This document shows, in pieces, positions 32,719-40,840 of a stretch of 58,530 bases of DNA (position 1 is the first letter of the stretch; the number at the start of each line of letters is the position of its first letter). Under the pieces are notes generated by a model that worked only from the letters and a program-made list of their open reading frames with translations, searched no databases and had not been told where the DNA came from. The stretch comes from an uncultured Bacilli bacterium (lineage in GTDB: Bacteria; Bacillota_I; Bacilli_A; RF39; UBA660), in assembly GCA_944332205.1 (NCBI GenBank), contig CALVJN010000007.1, forward strand, positions 1 through 58,530, in the 5' to 3' direction. Both the position numbers and the translations under genes were made by a program.

Positions 32719-33100
32719 CAAAAAATGTTACAAGTTATTGAATAAAAAAGTTACAAAGAACTACTTAGATCGCAATGTAAGAGCAAACATTATAGCATAA
32801 ATAATACATATTTGCTTTTTAAATTATAACAAAGAAAATAATAGTTAGAAAAAAATATGATAGAAATATAACATAATAAATATATATTAATTTAGAATGA
32901 AAATATTAAAAATTAAAATAGGTTTAAATATAGACATAAATATAATTTTAAAGGCAAAAAGAAATTATATTTATGGTGGTAATGTATTCAAGTAAAAAAT
33001 GAGTAGTTAATTGTATTATGTTATTACTAAATACATAAAATTTTATATTTTAATGATAAAACATTTTACTATTTGTTTGTGAAAAAAATATGAAAAAAAA
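32719..33100. other. AT-rich gap without recognised genes
   Basis: About 380 bp after rpmF. Only short open pieces and A/T runs are seen. No hairpin, repeat or RNA gene could be supported. Confidence 0.5.
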
Positions 33101-33103
33101 ACA

Positions 33104-33131
33104 TTGTAAAACAAATTGTATATGATATAAT
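33104..33131 (+). promoter_or_regulatory. Promoter of the lipoprotein gene
   Basis: TTGTAA (33104-33109), a 16-nt spacer, and an extended -10 TGATATAAT (TATAAT 33126-33131). AAGGAG follows at about 33141. Confidence 0.65.
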
Positions 33132-33153
33132 TATAAGTATAAGGAGTGTGTTT

Positions 33154-33591
33154 ATGAAAAATAAGAAGTATTTAGGGTTATTAGGTTTAGGTTGTGGTGT
33201 TCTATTACTTACTGGATGCGGTGGAAAAACTTTAAATTGTGAAATAGATATGAGTGATATGCTTGCAGGTATGGGTAATATGAATGCTGAAATAGAAATA
33301 GACTATAATAGTGATGGTACTGAAGCAGAAAAAGCTACAATGACAATGACAGTTGAAGTTACAAGCGATGATGTAACAGATGAAATGATTGATAGTTTAG
33401 AAGAAAGCTTACAAGGAGAATGTGATAATGAAGATTCAGGATTTGATTCTTGCAAAGTAAAAAGAGATGGTAAAAAGATTGTTATGACTGCAACAGGAAG
33501 TGCTGATTCTATAGAAGGTGAAATAGAAGAACAAACTACTTTAGAAGATGCAAAAAAAGCTTTAGAAGACGCAGGTTATACTTGTGAGTAA
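33154..33591 (+). CDS. Small lipoprotein, unknown function
   Basis: About 145 residues from the ATG at 33154 (AAGGAG 7 nt upstream; a GTG at 33148 is too close to that site). A lipoprotein signal peptide ends in LLLTGC, so the Cys should be lipidated and the mature protein held on the outer face of the membrane. The mature part is acidic (many Asp and Glu) with several Met, and three further Cys. It resembles the short YehR-like/DUF1307-type lipoproteins in outline only. It is monocistronic. Confidence 0.8.
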   Translation: MKNKKYLGLLGLGCGVLLLTGCGGKTLNCEIDMSDMLAGMGNMNAEIEIDYNSDGTEAEKATMTMTVEVTSDDVTDEMIDSLEESLQGECDNEDSGFDSCKVKRDGKKIVMTATGSADSIEGEIEEQTTLEDAKKALEDAGYTCE

Positions 33592-33609
33592 TTAATTGTT
33601 AAATAAAAA

Positions 33610-33639
33610 AATACTAGTTAATCTCTAGTATTTTTTTTT
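33610..33639. terminator. Bidirectional terminator between the lipoprotein and sspI-like genes
   Basis: AATACTAG (33610-33617) pairs with CTAGTATT (33625-33632), with a T run on + and an A run before the left arm that becomes a T run on -. Confidence 0.8.
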
Positions 33640-33649
33640 AAAATTAAAA

Positions 33650-33880
33650 TTAATTTTGTTTCTCAAGTTTTAATCTATCCATAATTATATTTAACATTTT
33701 ATCTTGCAATTCTTTATCAGCGTCTTTCCATATAATTTCAAGAAATACTCCCATCCCAGGAAGAGTTATTTCATCTTGTTCTTCAATACTACCTTCAATA
33801 GCATTTCTTAAGGTTTCTTTTTTATCATTTTTAAAATTATTTATTATATAACTTCTAATATCTTTATTAATGTTCATCAT
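33650..33880 (-). CDS. SspI-like small acid-soluble spore protein
   Basis: A 76-residue protein that by eye matches Bacillus SspI: an N-terminal helix (DIRSYIINNFKNDKKETLRNAI), an acidic EEQDE stretch, then the diagnostic LPGMGVFLEIIW followed by a helix with LQDKML. In Bacillus, SspI is a minor protein of the spore core made in the forespore. The start is either of two adjacent ATG codons (33880 or 33877) after AGGAG; spacing is tight for both. It is convergent with the lipoprotein gene and shares a terminator with it. The match is by memory of the family, not by search. Confidence 0.8.
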   Translation of the reverse strand: MMNINKDIRSYIINNFKNDKKETLRNAIEGSIEEQDEITLPGMGVFLEIIWKDADKELQDKMLNIIMDRLKLEKQN

Positions 33881-33965
33881 CTCCTGCTTTTAGTATTATC
33901 TATAATTAAAAAAATATGCATACTATGTTATAATAAATGAAGAAGTATTATGAGGTGGTATATTT

Positions 33966-34613
33966 ATGAAACTAAAATTAGGAGAAGATATCTATGATAT
34001 TTGTATAACAAAGAAAATTAGTAATAAAAATACCTATTTACGTGTAAAAGATGATTTGAAAATATATATTACAACTAACACTTTTACATCGAATAAAGAA
34101 ATTGAAAATATAATTTTGAAAAATCAAGATGCAATAAAGAAAATGATTACTAAAGTTACAAATAAAAAAAATAAGCAAATGGGATTTTTTTATTTAGGTA
34201 AAAAATATGATATAATAAAGACTAGTAATAGTGGAATAGCATTAGGTCAAGAGAAATTTTTTGTTAATAAAGATTTTAATGATAATGATTTAGAAAAATG
34301 GTATAAGAAAGAAGCATTAAAAATATTTCAGGAAAGATTCGAAATTTGCTATAACAATTTTACTGAAAAAATACCATATCCATCTTTAACTATTAGAAAA
34401 ATGAAAACTAGATGGGGAGTTTGTAATACTAGAAATAAAAGAGTTACTTTAAATTTAGAACTTATAAAAAAACCAGTTTTTTGCTTAGATTATGTTATAA
34501 TCCATGAATTATCGCATTTAATTCATCCAAATCATTCTAAAGAATTTTGGTTATTAGTTGAAGATAATTGTAAAGATTATAAACAAATAAGAAAAATAAT
34601 GAAAGAAGATTAA
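33966..34613 (+). CDS. YgjP-like (M48/WLM-type) metallopeptidase
   Basis: A 215-residue cytoplasmic protein of the YgjP/DUF45 family. The zinc site is HELSHLIHPNHSKEFW, the hallmark of this group, preceded by MKTRWGVCNTRNKRVTLNLELIK. The N-terminal half is a beta-rich domain. Family members often sit beside type I restriction genes or alone; here it stands before rRNA/tRNA modification genes. The substrate is unknown. The ribosome site is GAGGTGG. Confidence 0.88.
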   Translation: MKLKLGEDIYDICITKKISNKNTYLRVKDDLKIYITTNTFTSNKEIENIILKNQDAIKKMITKVTNKKNKQMGFFYLGKKYDIIKTSNSGIALGQEKFFVNKDFNDNDLEKWYKKEALKIFQERFEICYNNFTEKIPYPSLTIRKMKTRWGVCNTRNKRVTLNLELIKKPVFCLDYVIIHELSHLIHPNHSKEFWLLVEDNCKDYKQIRKIMKED

Positions 34614-34642
34614 TTATATTATATAATAATATTGGTGATATT

Positions 34643-35377
34643 ATGCTAATTACAAGTTTAGAAAATGATAAAATAAAAGAATATATTAAATTAAAAGATA
34701 GAAAGCATCGCAAAAAGACAAAGATGTTTATTATTGAAGGAATGCATTTAGTTTTAGAAGCATATAAAAAGGGAATTATTAAAGAATTGATATTAGAAAA
34801 AGATACTGTAATGCCTTTTAATCTACCAACTATTTATGTTACTAATGAAATTATAAATAAAATAACTAATATGGAGTCACCAAGTAAAGTTATGGCACTT
34901 TGTAATATGATAGATAATAATAATCTTGTAGGAAATAAATTCCTATTATTGGATGGTATTCAAGATCCAGGTAATTTAGGTACTATAATAAGAAGTGCAG
35001 TAGCTTTTAATATAGATACCATTGTTTTAAGTCCGGATACTGTTGATTTGTACAATCCAAAAGTAATAAGAGCAACTCAAGGAATGATTTTTCATATTAA
35101 TATTATTGTAAGTGATTTACGAACAATTATTGATAGTTTAAAATCTAAAGAAGTCCCAATATATGGTACTAGAGTTGATTATGGTATTAACTTAAACATA
35201 TTAAAAAGTAAAGATAAAAAAAGGTATGCACTCGTTATTGGTAATGAAGGAAATGGAATTAGTGAAAATGTTATGGAAAAGTGTGATGAATTTTTGTATA
35301 TTGAAACAAATGAAGTAGTTGAAAGTCTTAATGCAGGAGTAGCTGCCAGTATTATTTTATATGAGCTTAATAAGTAG
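34643..35377 (+). CDS. TrmH/SpoU-family RNA 2'-O-methyltransferase
   Basis: A 244-residue SAM-dependent RNA methyltransferase with a knotted SPOUT fold. The N-terminal substrate-binding part is seen in ITSLENDKIKEYIKLKDRKHRKKTKMFIIEG. Motif 1 is LLDGIQDPGNLGTIIRSA, motif 2 YALVIGNEGNGIS and motif 3 VESLNAGVAASIILYE. It resembles RlmB or YsgA, which methylate 23S rRNA; the exact nucleotide cannot be told. It lies 8 bp before rimM and probably forms an operon with rimM and trmD. Confidence 0.92.
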   Translation: MLITSLENDKIKEYIKLKDRKHRKKTKMFIIEGMHLVLEAYKKGIIKELILEKDTVMPFNLPTIYVTNEIINKITNMESPSKVMALCNMIDNNNLVGNKFLLLDGIQDPGNLGTIIRSAVAFNIDTIVLSPDTVDLYNPKVIRATQGMIFHINIIVSDLRTIIDSLKSKEVPIYGTRVDYGINLNILKSKDKKRYALVIGNEGNGISENVMEKCDEFLYIETNEVVESLNAGVAASIILYELNK

Positions 35378-35385
35378 GTGATATA

Positions 35386-35886
35386 ATGGATAACGAATAT
35401 ATTTATATTGGTAAAATAGTTAATACTCACGGAATCAAAGGAGAACTTAGACTCCTTAGCGATTTTAAGTACAAAGATAAAGTGTTTTTAGAAAATAGAA
35501 AAATATATATAAGTGAAGATTATATTTGTGAAACAATAAATACGTATAGACATCACAAAATATTTGATATGATCACTTTAAAAGGATACAACAACATTAA
35601 TCAAGTTTTGAAATATCTTAATCAGACAGTATATGTTAAAAGAAATGATTTACTTTTAAATGATGATGAATTTTTGGACAAGGATATAATTAATTTAAAT
35701 ATAGTTTTTGATAACAAAGAAGTAGGCCGAGTTTTAGCAATAAAAAAAGTAGGAAATAATAATAAAATTATTGAAGCAATTATTAATGATAAAAAGATAT
35801 TGATCCCATATCATAAGGATTTTATAAAAAAAGTGGATATTAATAGTGGTATTATTGAAATGAATCTTATTGGAGGGATGATTTGA
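35386..35886 (+). CDS. rimM: Ribosome maturation factor RimM
   Basis: A 166-residue protein that binds S19 and helps 30S head maturation. The N-terminal RimM domain begins IYIGKIVNTHGIKGELRLLSDF. The C-terminal PRC barrel is seen from about residue 90 with IPYHKDFIKKVDINSGIIEMN. Normal length. The stop TGA overlaps the ATG of trmD (TGATG), a usual rimM-trmD coupling. Confidence 0.95.
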   Translation: MDNEYIYIGKIVNTHGIKGELRLLSDFKYKDKVFLENRKIYISEDYICETINTYRHHKIFDMITLKGYNNINQVLKYLNQTVYVKRNDLLLNDDEFLDKDIINLNIVFDNKEVGRVLAIKKVGNNNKIIEAIINDKKILIPYHKDFIKKVDINSGIIEMNLIGGMI

Positions 35887-36557
35887 TGAAAATAGATATA
35901 TTGACCCTTTTTCCTTCCATGTTTGATGGTTTTCTCTCTTGTTCAATAATAAAAAGAGCAATAGATAAAAAATTAGTCGAAATTAATATCATTAATTTTA
36001 GAGATTATAGTAAAGATCCCCATCATAAAGTAGATGATACACCATATGGTGGTGGTAATGGAATGGTACTTATGGTACAGCCTATATACGATGCTGTGAT
36101 GAGTTTAAAAACAGATGATAGTAAAGTTATACTATTGACACCTGATGGAGAAAAATATAATCAGAAAAAAGCCTATGATTTTAGTAAATTAAATCATTTA
36201 ATAGTTATATGTGGTCATTATGAAGGTTTTGATGAAAGAATAAGAAGTATAGTTGATTTTTCTATAAGCATTGGTGATTATGTTTTGACAGGTGGGGAAA
36301 TTCCTAGTATGATAATTACAGATAGTATAGTTCGTCTTATTCCAGGTGTAATTGAAGAAGGATCACATTTAAATGATTCTTTTAATCCAAATACTAATTT
36401 ATTAGATTATCCAAATTACACGAAACCACGAGAGTTTAATGGAATGAAAGTCCCAGAGGTTTTATTAAATGGTAATCATAAAGAAATAGAAGAATATCGA
36501 AAAAAAGAAAGTTTAAACAAGACAATGCAAAATCGTCCTGATTTGTTAGAAAAGTAG
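35886..36557 (+). CDS. trmD: tRNA (guanine-N1)-methyltransferase
   Basis: A 223-residue SPOUT enzyme that methylates G37 of tRNAs with a G at position 36, preventing frameshifts. Visible: the start KIDILTLFPSMFDGFL, HKVDDTPYGGGNGMVLM, the SAM-binding knot with VICGHYEGFDERI and DYVLTGGEIP, and the C-terminal tRNA-binding tail. ATG at 35886 is chosen over an in-frame TTG at 35883 because of the stop-start overlap and the upstream GGAGGGATG. Confidence 0.97.
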   Translation: MKIDILTLFPSMFDGFLSCSIIKRAIDKKLVEINIINFRDYSKDPHHKVDDTPYGGGNGMVLMVQPIYDAVMSLKTDDSKVILLTPDGEKYNQKKAYDFSKLNHLIVICGHYEGFDERIRSIVDFSISIGDYVLTGGEIPSMIITDSIVRLIPGVIEEGSHLNDSFNPNTNLLDYPNYTKPREFNGMKVPEVLLNGNHKEIEEYRKKESLNKTMQNRPDLLEK

Positions 36558-36565
36558 GTGAGAAT

Positions 36566-37030
36566 ATGGAGATAAATCAAAAGTTCTTAGTTGTAAAAGA
36601 TAATGATTCAAAAGAAATACGATATTTTGATTATGATAAAATAAGAGGATATAACTTATTTGCAAAAGATAATATGCATTTTGAAGATGCGATAGATGTA
36701 AATAGAATTATAATTATAAAGCCTACTTTTATTGAAAAAATAGCAACAAAAAAAATGAATAAAAAGTTTCAAAATTTCATTAATATGGTATCGGTTGTAT
36801 GTGATATGGAGAGTGCTGATGAAACAGGGGAAGCGTATCAAATAGCTTTAGATGAAGCTAATAAATTAAGAATGGAAATACTAAACAAATATAAAAAATA
36901 TATAACTAAAGAGAAGTTAGAACTTATGTTGAAAAAAATATCAATTATAGAAGAAGAATTAAAGTTAAGGGTTGAAATTTTAATTAACACACAAAAAGAC
37001 AATGAAAAAACAGTTCAAAAAGGTAGATAA
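36566..37030 (+). CDS. Hypothetical cytoplasmic protein after trmD
   Basis: A 154-residue protein, charged, with no signal or membrane segment. The first 60 residues are beta-rich; the rest is helical (DEANKLRMEILNKYKKYITKEKLELMLKKI) and probably coiled coil. It follows trmD by 8 bp with the ribosome site AGGTGAG and is cotranscribed with it. In other genomes rplS often follows trmD; here rplS is 6 kb away. No family is recognised. Confidence 0.7.
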   Translation: MEINQKFLVVKDNDSKEIRYFDYDKIRGYNLFAKDNMHFEDAIDVNRIIIIKPTFIEKIATKKMNKKFQNFINMVSVVCDMESADETGEAYQIALDEANKLRMEILNKYKKYITKEKLELMLKKISIIEEELKLRVEILINTQKDNEKTVQKGR

Positions 37031-37042
37031 TAACTACTTTTT
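37016..37042 (+). terminator. Terminator of the rimM-trmD operon
   Basis: AAAGGTAG (37019-37026 region) can pair with CTACTTTT (about 37034-37041), followed by a run of T. Confidence 0.6.
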
Positions 37043-37127
37043 TTAATAATGTTTGTAATTTAGTTGAAAAATAATAAAAAATATTTTACAATATAAATAT
37101 ATGATATTTCAAGGTAGGCGATAATAA

Positions 37128-37907
37128 ATGGAAAATAACACATTAGTAATGCGTGAAGAGGAAATGAATACTGCAATAAGTGGATTAGATAAATGCTATA
37201 CTGATACTGAAGCTACTGGAAAAAATATGACAAATAATTTTGCCAGTATTAGAAAAGCAGGTTTATTTGATGTCGGAATAAATAAAATTAACAAACAAAT
37301 AAGCAGTTTAACTACTTCTTTATTTAACGTAAAAAATATTGTTAATAAAAATTCAAATGAGATGTTTGAAATGGATAGACAACTTGCTAATATTGCAAAT
37401 AATATAGAGATACCTCAAGATTTTGTAAAAAATAATAGTATCTTTACTACTGAATTTAAAGACATGGTTATGGAAAAAAATGATGGAACATCTGTTAATC
37501 AAGGACAAAAAACAACAAACAATGTAGATATTAATACTCAAAGTAATATTATAAAAAATACAATAGAGAATATAAATAATCAAAATATATTAAATAATGC
37601 TCAATATGAAGATAATATTATTGGTAACAAACAAAATTTAGAAAACATAGACAATAATCAAAGTACTGTTGAGCAAAAATTAAATGATAACTTTTCAACG
37701 ACTAATGTTAATTTACAAAATATAAATAATAGTCAAAATATTACCGAGCAAGAAATAAATAATCAATATTCTGTTAGCAAAACAAATCTTAGCAATATAA
37801 AAAATGATCAAGCAATTAACAATAACCAATTAAATGATGAAAATTTTAACTATATTTCAAGTACAAGTGTAGAAATACCAAAACAGTCCAGTGAAGATAG
37901 TCAATAA
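37128..37907 (+). CDS. Helical protein of the WXG100-like cluster
   Basis: A 259-residue protein. The first 100 residues are helical without signal peptide; the rest is a low-complexity, Asn/Gln-rich part with degenerate repeats of NINNxQxxxEQxxN type. It starts a run of four genes whose next members look like WXG100/LXG partners, so it may be a chaperone-like partner or a secreted tail protein of a type VII-like secretion path. It has the ribosome site AGGTAGGCGAT. No family is recognised; the call rests on context. Confidence 0.55.
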   Translation: MENNTLVMREEEMNTAISGLDKCYTDTEATGKNMTNNFASIRKAGLFDVGINKINKQISSLTTSLFNVKNIVNKNSNEMFEMDRQLANIANNIEIPQDFVKNNSIFTTEFKDMVMEKNDGTSVNQGQKTTNNVDINTQSNIIKNTIENINNQNILNNAQYEDNIIGNKQNLENIDNNQSTVEQKLNDNFSTTNVNLQNINNSQNITEQEINNQYSVSKTNLSNIKNDQAINNNQLNDENFNYISSTSVEIPKQSSEDSQ

Positions 37908-37921
37908 TAGAGGTGAATGCT

Positions 37922-38242
37922 ATGTTATTAAAAGTTAAATATGACGAATTGAAAAAGATTACAAATACTATAAAAAATGATTGTTCTTTATTTGATGAAG
38001 AAATTAAAAGAAATTTAGAACAAATTGAAAAACTTAGAGGAATATGGCAAGGAAATGACTCTGATATATTCTGTAATAATGTTCATGATTATTTACAGAA
38101 AATGACAACAATATCTGCCACATTAAGAAATTTAGAAAAATTTATTGACAAAGCTAACAACGGATACAAAGACAATGATGAATCATTTAGTAGAGAGTTA
38201 GATACGGAGGTCGATAATTATGAAGAAAATATTGATAACTGA
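37922..38242 (+). CDS. WXG100-like small helical protein (first of two)
   Basis: About 106 residues from the ATG at 37922 after AGAGGTG; a GTG at 37913 overlaps that site. Two long helices flank a turn with IWQGNDSDIF, where W-x-G is the hallmark of ESX/WXG100 proteins secreted by type VII systems. These proteins work as small helical dimers that pilot or accompany larger LXG substrates. Its 3' end overlaps the next gene by 23 bp. Confidence 0.7.
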   Translation: MLLKVKYDELKKITNTIKNDCSLFDEEIKRNLEQIEKLRGIWQGNDSDIFCNNVHDYLQKMTTISATLRNLEKFIDKANNGYKDNDESFSRELDTEVDNYEENIDN

Positions 38243-38546
38243 TTATGATCAATTTAATGAAGTAATTCTAAATTTTGAAAAATCATTAATTAAGATAAAA
38301 GAGATTTTTGCTAATGAAAATCGAAATTTCGAAGAAATTAATGCAACTAACACATGGACAGGAAAAACTCAAGAAGTAATTTATAATAAGTATAAATTGT
38401 TAGCAAATAATTTTGAACCAATAGAAACTGCATTGCAAATTTACATTGATTTTTTGAAAAATACACTACAAGAATATAAGAATACTAATGAATATTTAAA
38501 TAAGAGTATTGAACTTAATGATGAAAATTTGAATGTTAATAGTTAG
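38220..38546 (+). CDS. WXG100-like small helical protein (second)
   Basis: A 108-residue helical-hairpin protein with NTWTGKTQEVIYNKY at the turn (W-x-G). The start follows GGAGGTCGAT and lies inside the preceding gene, so both are made together and could form a heterodimer, as Lap-type partners of LXG proteins do. It is 11 bp before the large surface protein gene. Confidence 0.7.
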   Translation: MKKILITDYDQFNEVILNFEKSLIKIKEIFANENRNFEEINATNTWTGKTQEVIYNKYKLLANNFEPIETALQIYIDFLKNTLQEYKNTNEYLNKSIELNDENLNVNS

Positions 38547-38557
38547 GAGGTGAAATT

Positions 38558-40795
38558 ATGAATATTAACAATTTAAAATTTGATAGCATTGATTCTGCAG
38601 CTAGTTATCTTTGGGGGCTTCCTAGTCATGGGGGATTTCAAAGTATAGAAAAAGCTAAAGAATCTGCAATAGACATGGCAGAAAGTGGTGTAATATCAGT
38701 TCCCGGATATGAAATTGTTGATACGAATACTGATATGTCAGGTACTATTTATACCAACGCTTCAAAAATTAATCAACCAACAGGTAATGCTGATTTTTTA
38801 AATATTGGAAGTGTAAATGAATTAGAGGATAAAACCGCTGGAACTATGTATGTTGTAAACACAGATATAGGAAGAGGAAATGAAGACTTTATTTTAACAT
38901 ATCAAGATGATGGTAGTTTTACATTAACAGCAACAAGCGATGGAAAAGAAATACCATATTCTTTAGCACCAAGTGATTCATCAATTAAAGTATATAATAT
39001 AAATGCATATAGGACAAAAGCGGACAATTATTCTACTTTGTCTAGTGAAACTTCTGACAGTACTTTAACTGCACGACTTAATGGTATTGGGTCTATTGAC
39101 AGACCAGACATCCATGATATATACATGCACAACACCCATATTACTCAAAGATCAGATTTATTAGATTTGCCATTAGTAGAAACTGGTGGAAGTGATAATA
39201 GAACATATAGTAGTTTTGAGGCAGCTACAAAGCGATATATGACATTAACGGGTGAAAGCGAAGTAATTGCTAAAGAAGAAGTGCAAAAAGCAATAGATTC
39301 AGGGGCAATAAGTATTTCAGATTCTGGTGATTATTCATACGAAACATCACTAACAAGAGAAGAGGCTATTCAGAAACTTACCAATAGTGGACAATGGTTG
39401 AGACAAGATGCGGAAATTTATGTTGATGCGTATGCAAAAGAGCATAATATAACTTATAATACAATACTAAAAGATAAATATTTTACAGGTAAATACGAAG
39501 AATGGTATAATGAATTAAAAGATATTGATTCTAATGCACTAGCTAACCAACTAAGATTAGATGTTGATAATCTTAAAATAGAATTTGAGAATGTAAAAAA
39601 TCAAATGGAAGAATGGCATGGTAATGCTGCCGATAAAGCTAAAGAAGCTATAGCCTGTATTTTAGGAAAATTTATAGTAACGATGGGCAATATTGAAAAT
39701 GCGTTAGAGCCAGCTTGCCTAGCCATAGTAGAAATACTTAAATATTTGGAAGAAATGAAAAAAGAAGATGAAATCTTACAAGAACTCCTTTTGCAATTAT
39801 CTGAGTTAAAAAGTAATGTGCCAGAAAAGACTTTAACATCAACAGAAGATGTCCCAAATGGTACTGATAAAAACGGAAAAACTAAATACAGAACAGTAAT
39901 ACATACATATACTAATCCAGATTATATTGAATGGTCAAATAAAGTTTCAGAATTAGAAAAACAAATTGCTACCCAAAGAGAAAAACTAGATTTAATTGTT
40001 TCAAAAGTAGAAGAATATTATCAATTAATTCAAAATTATCAACAAGTTATAAAAGAGTTTTCATCATTTGTTGCACCTAGTGGATCTAATCATTACATGG
40101 TATCTAGTGCTGATAATATAGTAAATTATCACGATGAAATTATTAATCATTTTGAAGATTATACAAAAATGCCAGTTATTACTAATGCCTCGGATTACTC
40201 TGTAGGAGATTTTGTCTTATTTGATGATAGTTATGGAACTTTATACAAAATTGTTGAAGTGTTCAATGCTGATGGAAATGGATATTTGAAAATTATTGCT
40301 GTAGATAAAGATGGAAATCCATTGCCTGGAGCAGAAGTAATTACAATTTGGGATCCTAGAGAAATCGTTCCAGTTGGTGGAAATAAAGAACAACCTGGTG
40401 TTATAACGACACCGTCAGGTTCAACACCATCAAATCCAAATCCAGATCCAGATCCAGATCCAACACCAACTCCGACACCAACACCAACTCCGACACCAAC
40501 ACCAACGCCAACACCAACACCAACGCCGACACCAACACCGACACCAACACCAACGCCAACACCAACACCAACGCCGACACCAACGCCGACACCAACACCA
40601 ACACCAACGCCAACACCAACACCAACGCCTGAACCACCATTTGTTCCTGATACAGGAATTGGAAGAATTTTTGACAATGGTAAATCAATGTCATCAGTTG
40701 GATTAGCTGGTTTAGCAGGACTAGGTTTAGGTGCAGTAGGTTTGGGTGCAGCTCAATTAGCTGGTAAAAAAGAACATGATGAAAAAGATAACTAA
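38558..40795 (+). CDS. Large WXG-containing surface protein with Thr-Pro stalk and sortase-like tail
   Basis: A 745-residue protein. Residues 1-270 form an unrecognised domain. A helical region (about 310-500) has MEEWHGNAADKAKEAI, a W-x-G turn like that of WXG100/LXG proteins, and long coiled coils. Residues about 635-690 are a Thr-Pro repeat, a likely rigid wall-spanning stalk. The end reads FVPDTGIG, a 20-residue Gly/Ala/Leu hydrophobic segment and a KKEHDEKDN tail: the layout of an LPXTG sorting signal with Val for Leu. No N-terminal Sec signal is seen, which fits type VII-like export. A sortase gene lies 1.2 kb downstream. The function of the first domain is unknown. Confidence 0.75.
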   Translation: MNINNLKFDSIDSAASYLWGLPSHGGFQSIEKAKESAIDMAESGVISVPGYEIVDTNTDMSGTIYTNASKINQPTGNADFLNIGSVNELEDKTAGTMYVVNTDIGRGNEDFILTYQDDGSFTLTATSDGKEIPYSLAPSDSSIKVYNINAYRTKADNYSTLSSETSDSTLTARLNGIGSIDRPDIHDIYMHNTHITQRSDLLDLPLVETGGSDNRTYSSFEAATKRYMTLTGESEVIAKEEVQKAIDSGAISISDSGDYSYETSLTREEAIQKLTNSGQWLRQDAEIYVDAYAKEHNITYNTILKDKYFTGKYEEWYNELKDIDSNALANQLRLDVDNLKIEFENVKNQMEEWHGNAADKAKEAIACILGKFIVTMGNIENALEPACLAIVEILKYLEEMKKEDEILQELLLQLSELKSNVPEKTLTSTEDVPNGTDKNGKTKYRTVIHTYTNPDYIEWSNKVSELEKQIATQREKLDLIVSKVEEYYQLIQNYQQVIKEFSSFVAPSGSNHYMVSSADNIVNYHDEIINHFEDYTKMPVITNASDYSVGDFVLFDDSYGTLYKIVEVFNADGNGYLKIIAVDKDGNPLPGAEVITIWDPREIVPVGGNKEQPGVITTPSGSTPSNPNPDPDPDPTPTPTPTPTPTPTPTPTPTPTPTPTPTPTPTPTPTPTPTPTPTPTPTPTPTPTPTPEPPFVPDTGIGRIFDNGKSMSSVGLAGLAGLGLGAVGLGAAQLAGKKEHDEKDN
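40460..40629 (+). repeat. Thr-Pro coding microsatellite
   Basis: About 28 copies of a 6-bp unit CC(A/G)AC(A/G/T) coding for Pro-Thr. Third-base changes are patchy, as expected after repeated unit duplication and deletion. Units of 6 bp keep the frame, so length but not expression can vary. Long - strand frames here are shadows. Confidence 0.9.
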
Positions 40796-40810
40796 GGATA
40801 ATAAAAATAG

Positions 40811-40835
40811 AAAAACCCTTAAATAGGGTTTTTAT
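40811..40835 (+). terminator. Terminator of the WXG-like cluster
   Basis: AAAAACCCT (40811-40819) pairs with AGGGTTTTT (40825-40833), followed by ATT. It separates the cluster from the glycosyltransferase. Confidence 0.8.
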
Positions 40836-40840
40836 TGTAG

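Noticed and set aside
40231-40694. - strand frames rich in Gly-Val or Leu-Val
   Set aside because: They are the complement of the Thr-Pro microsatellite.
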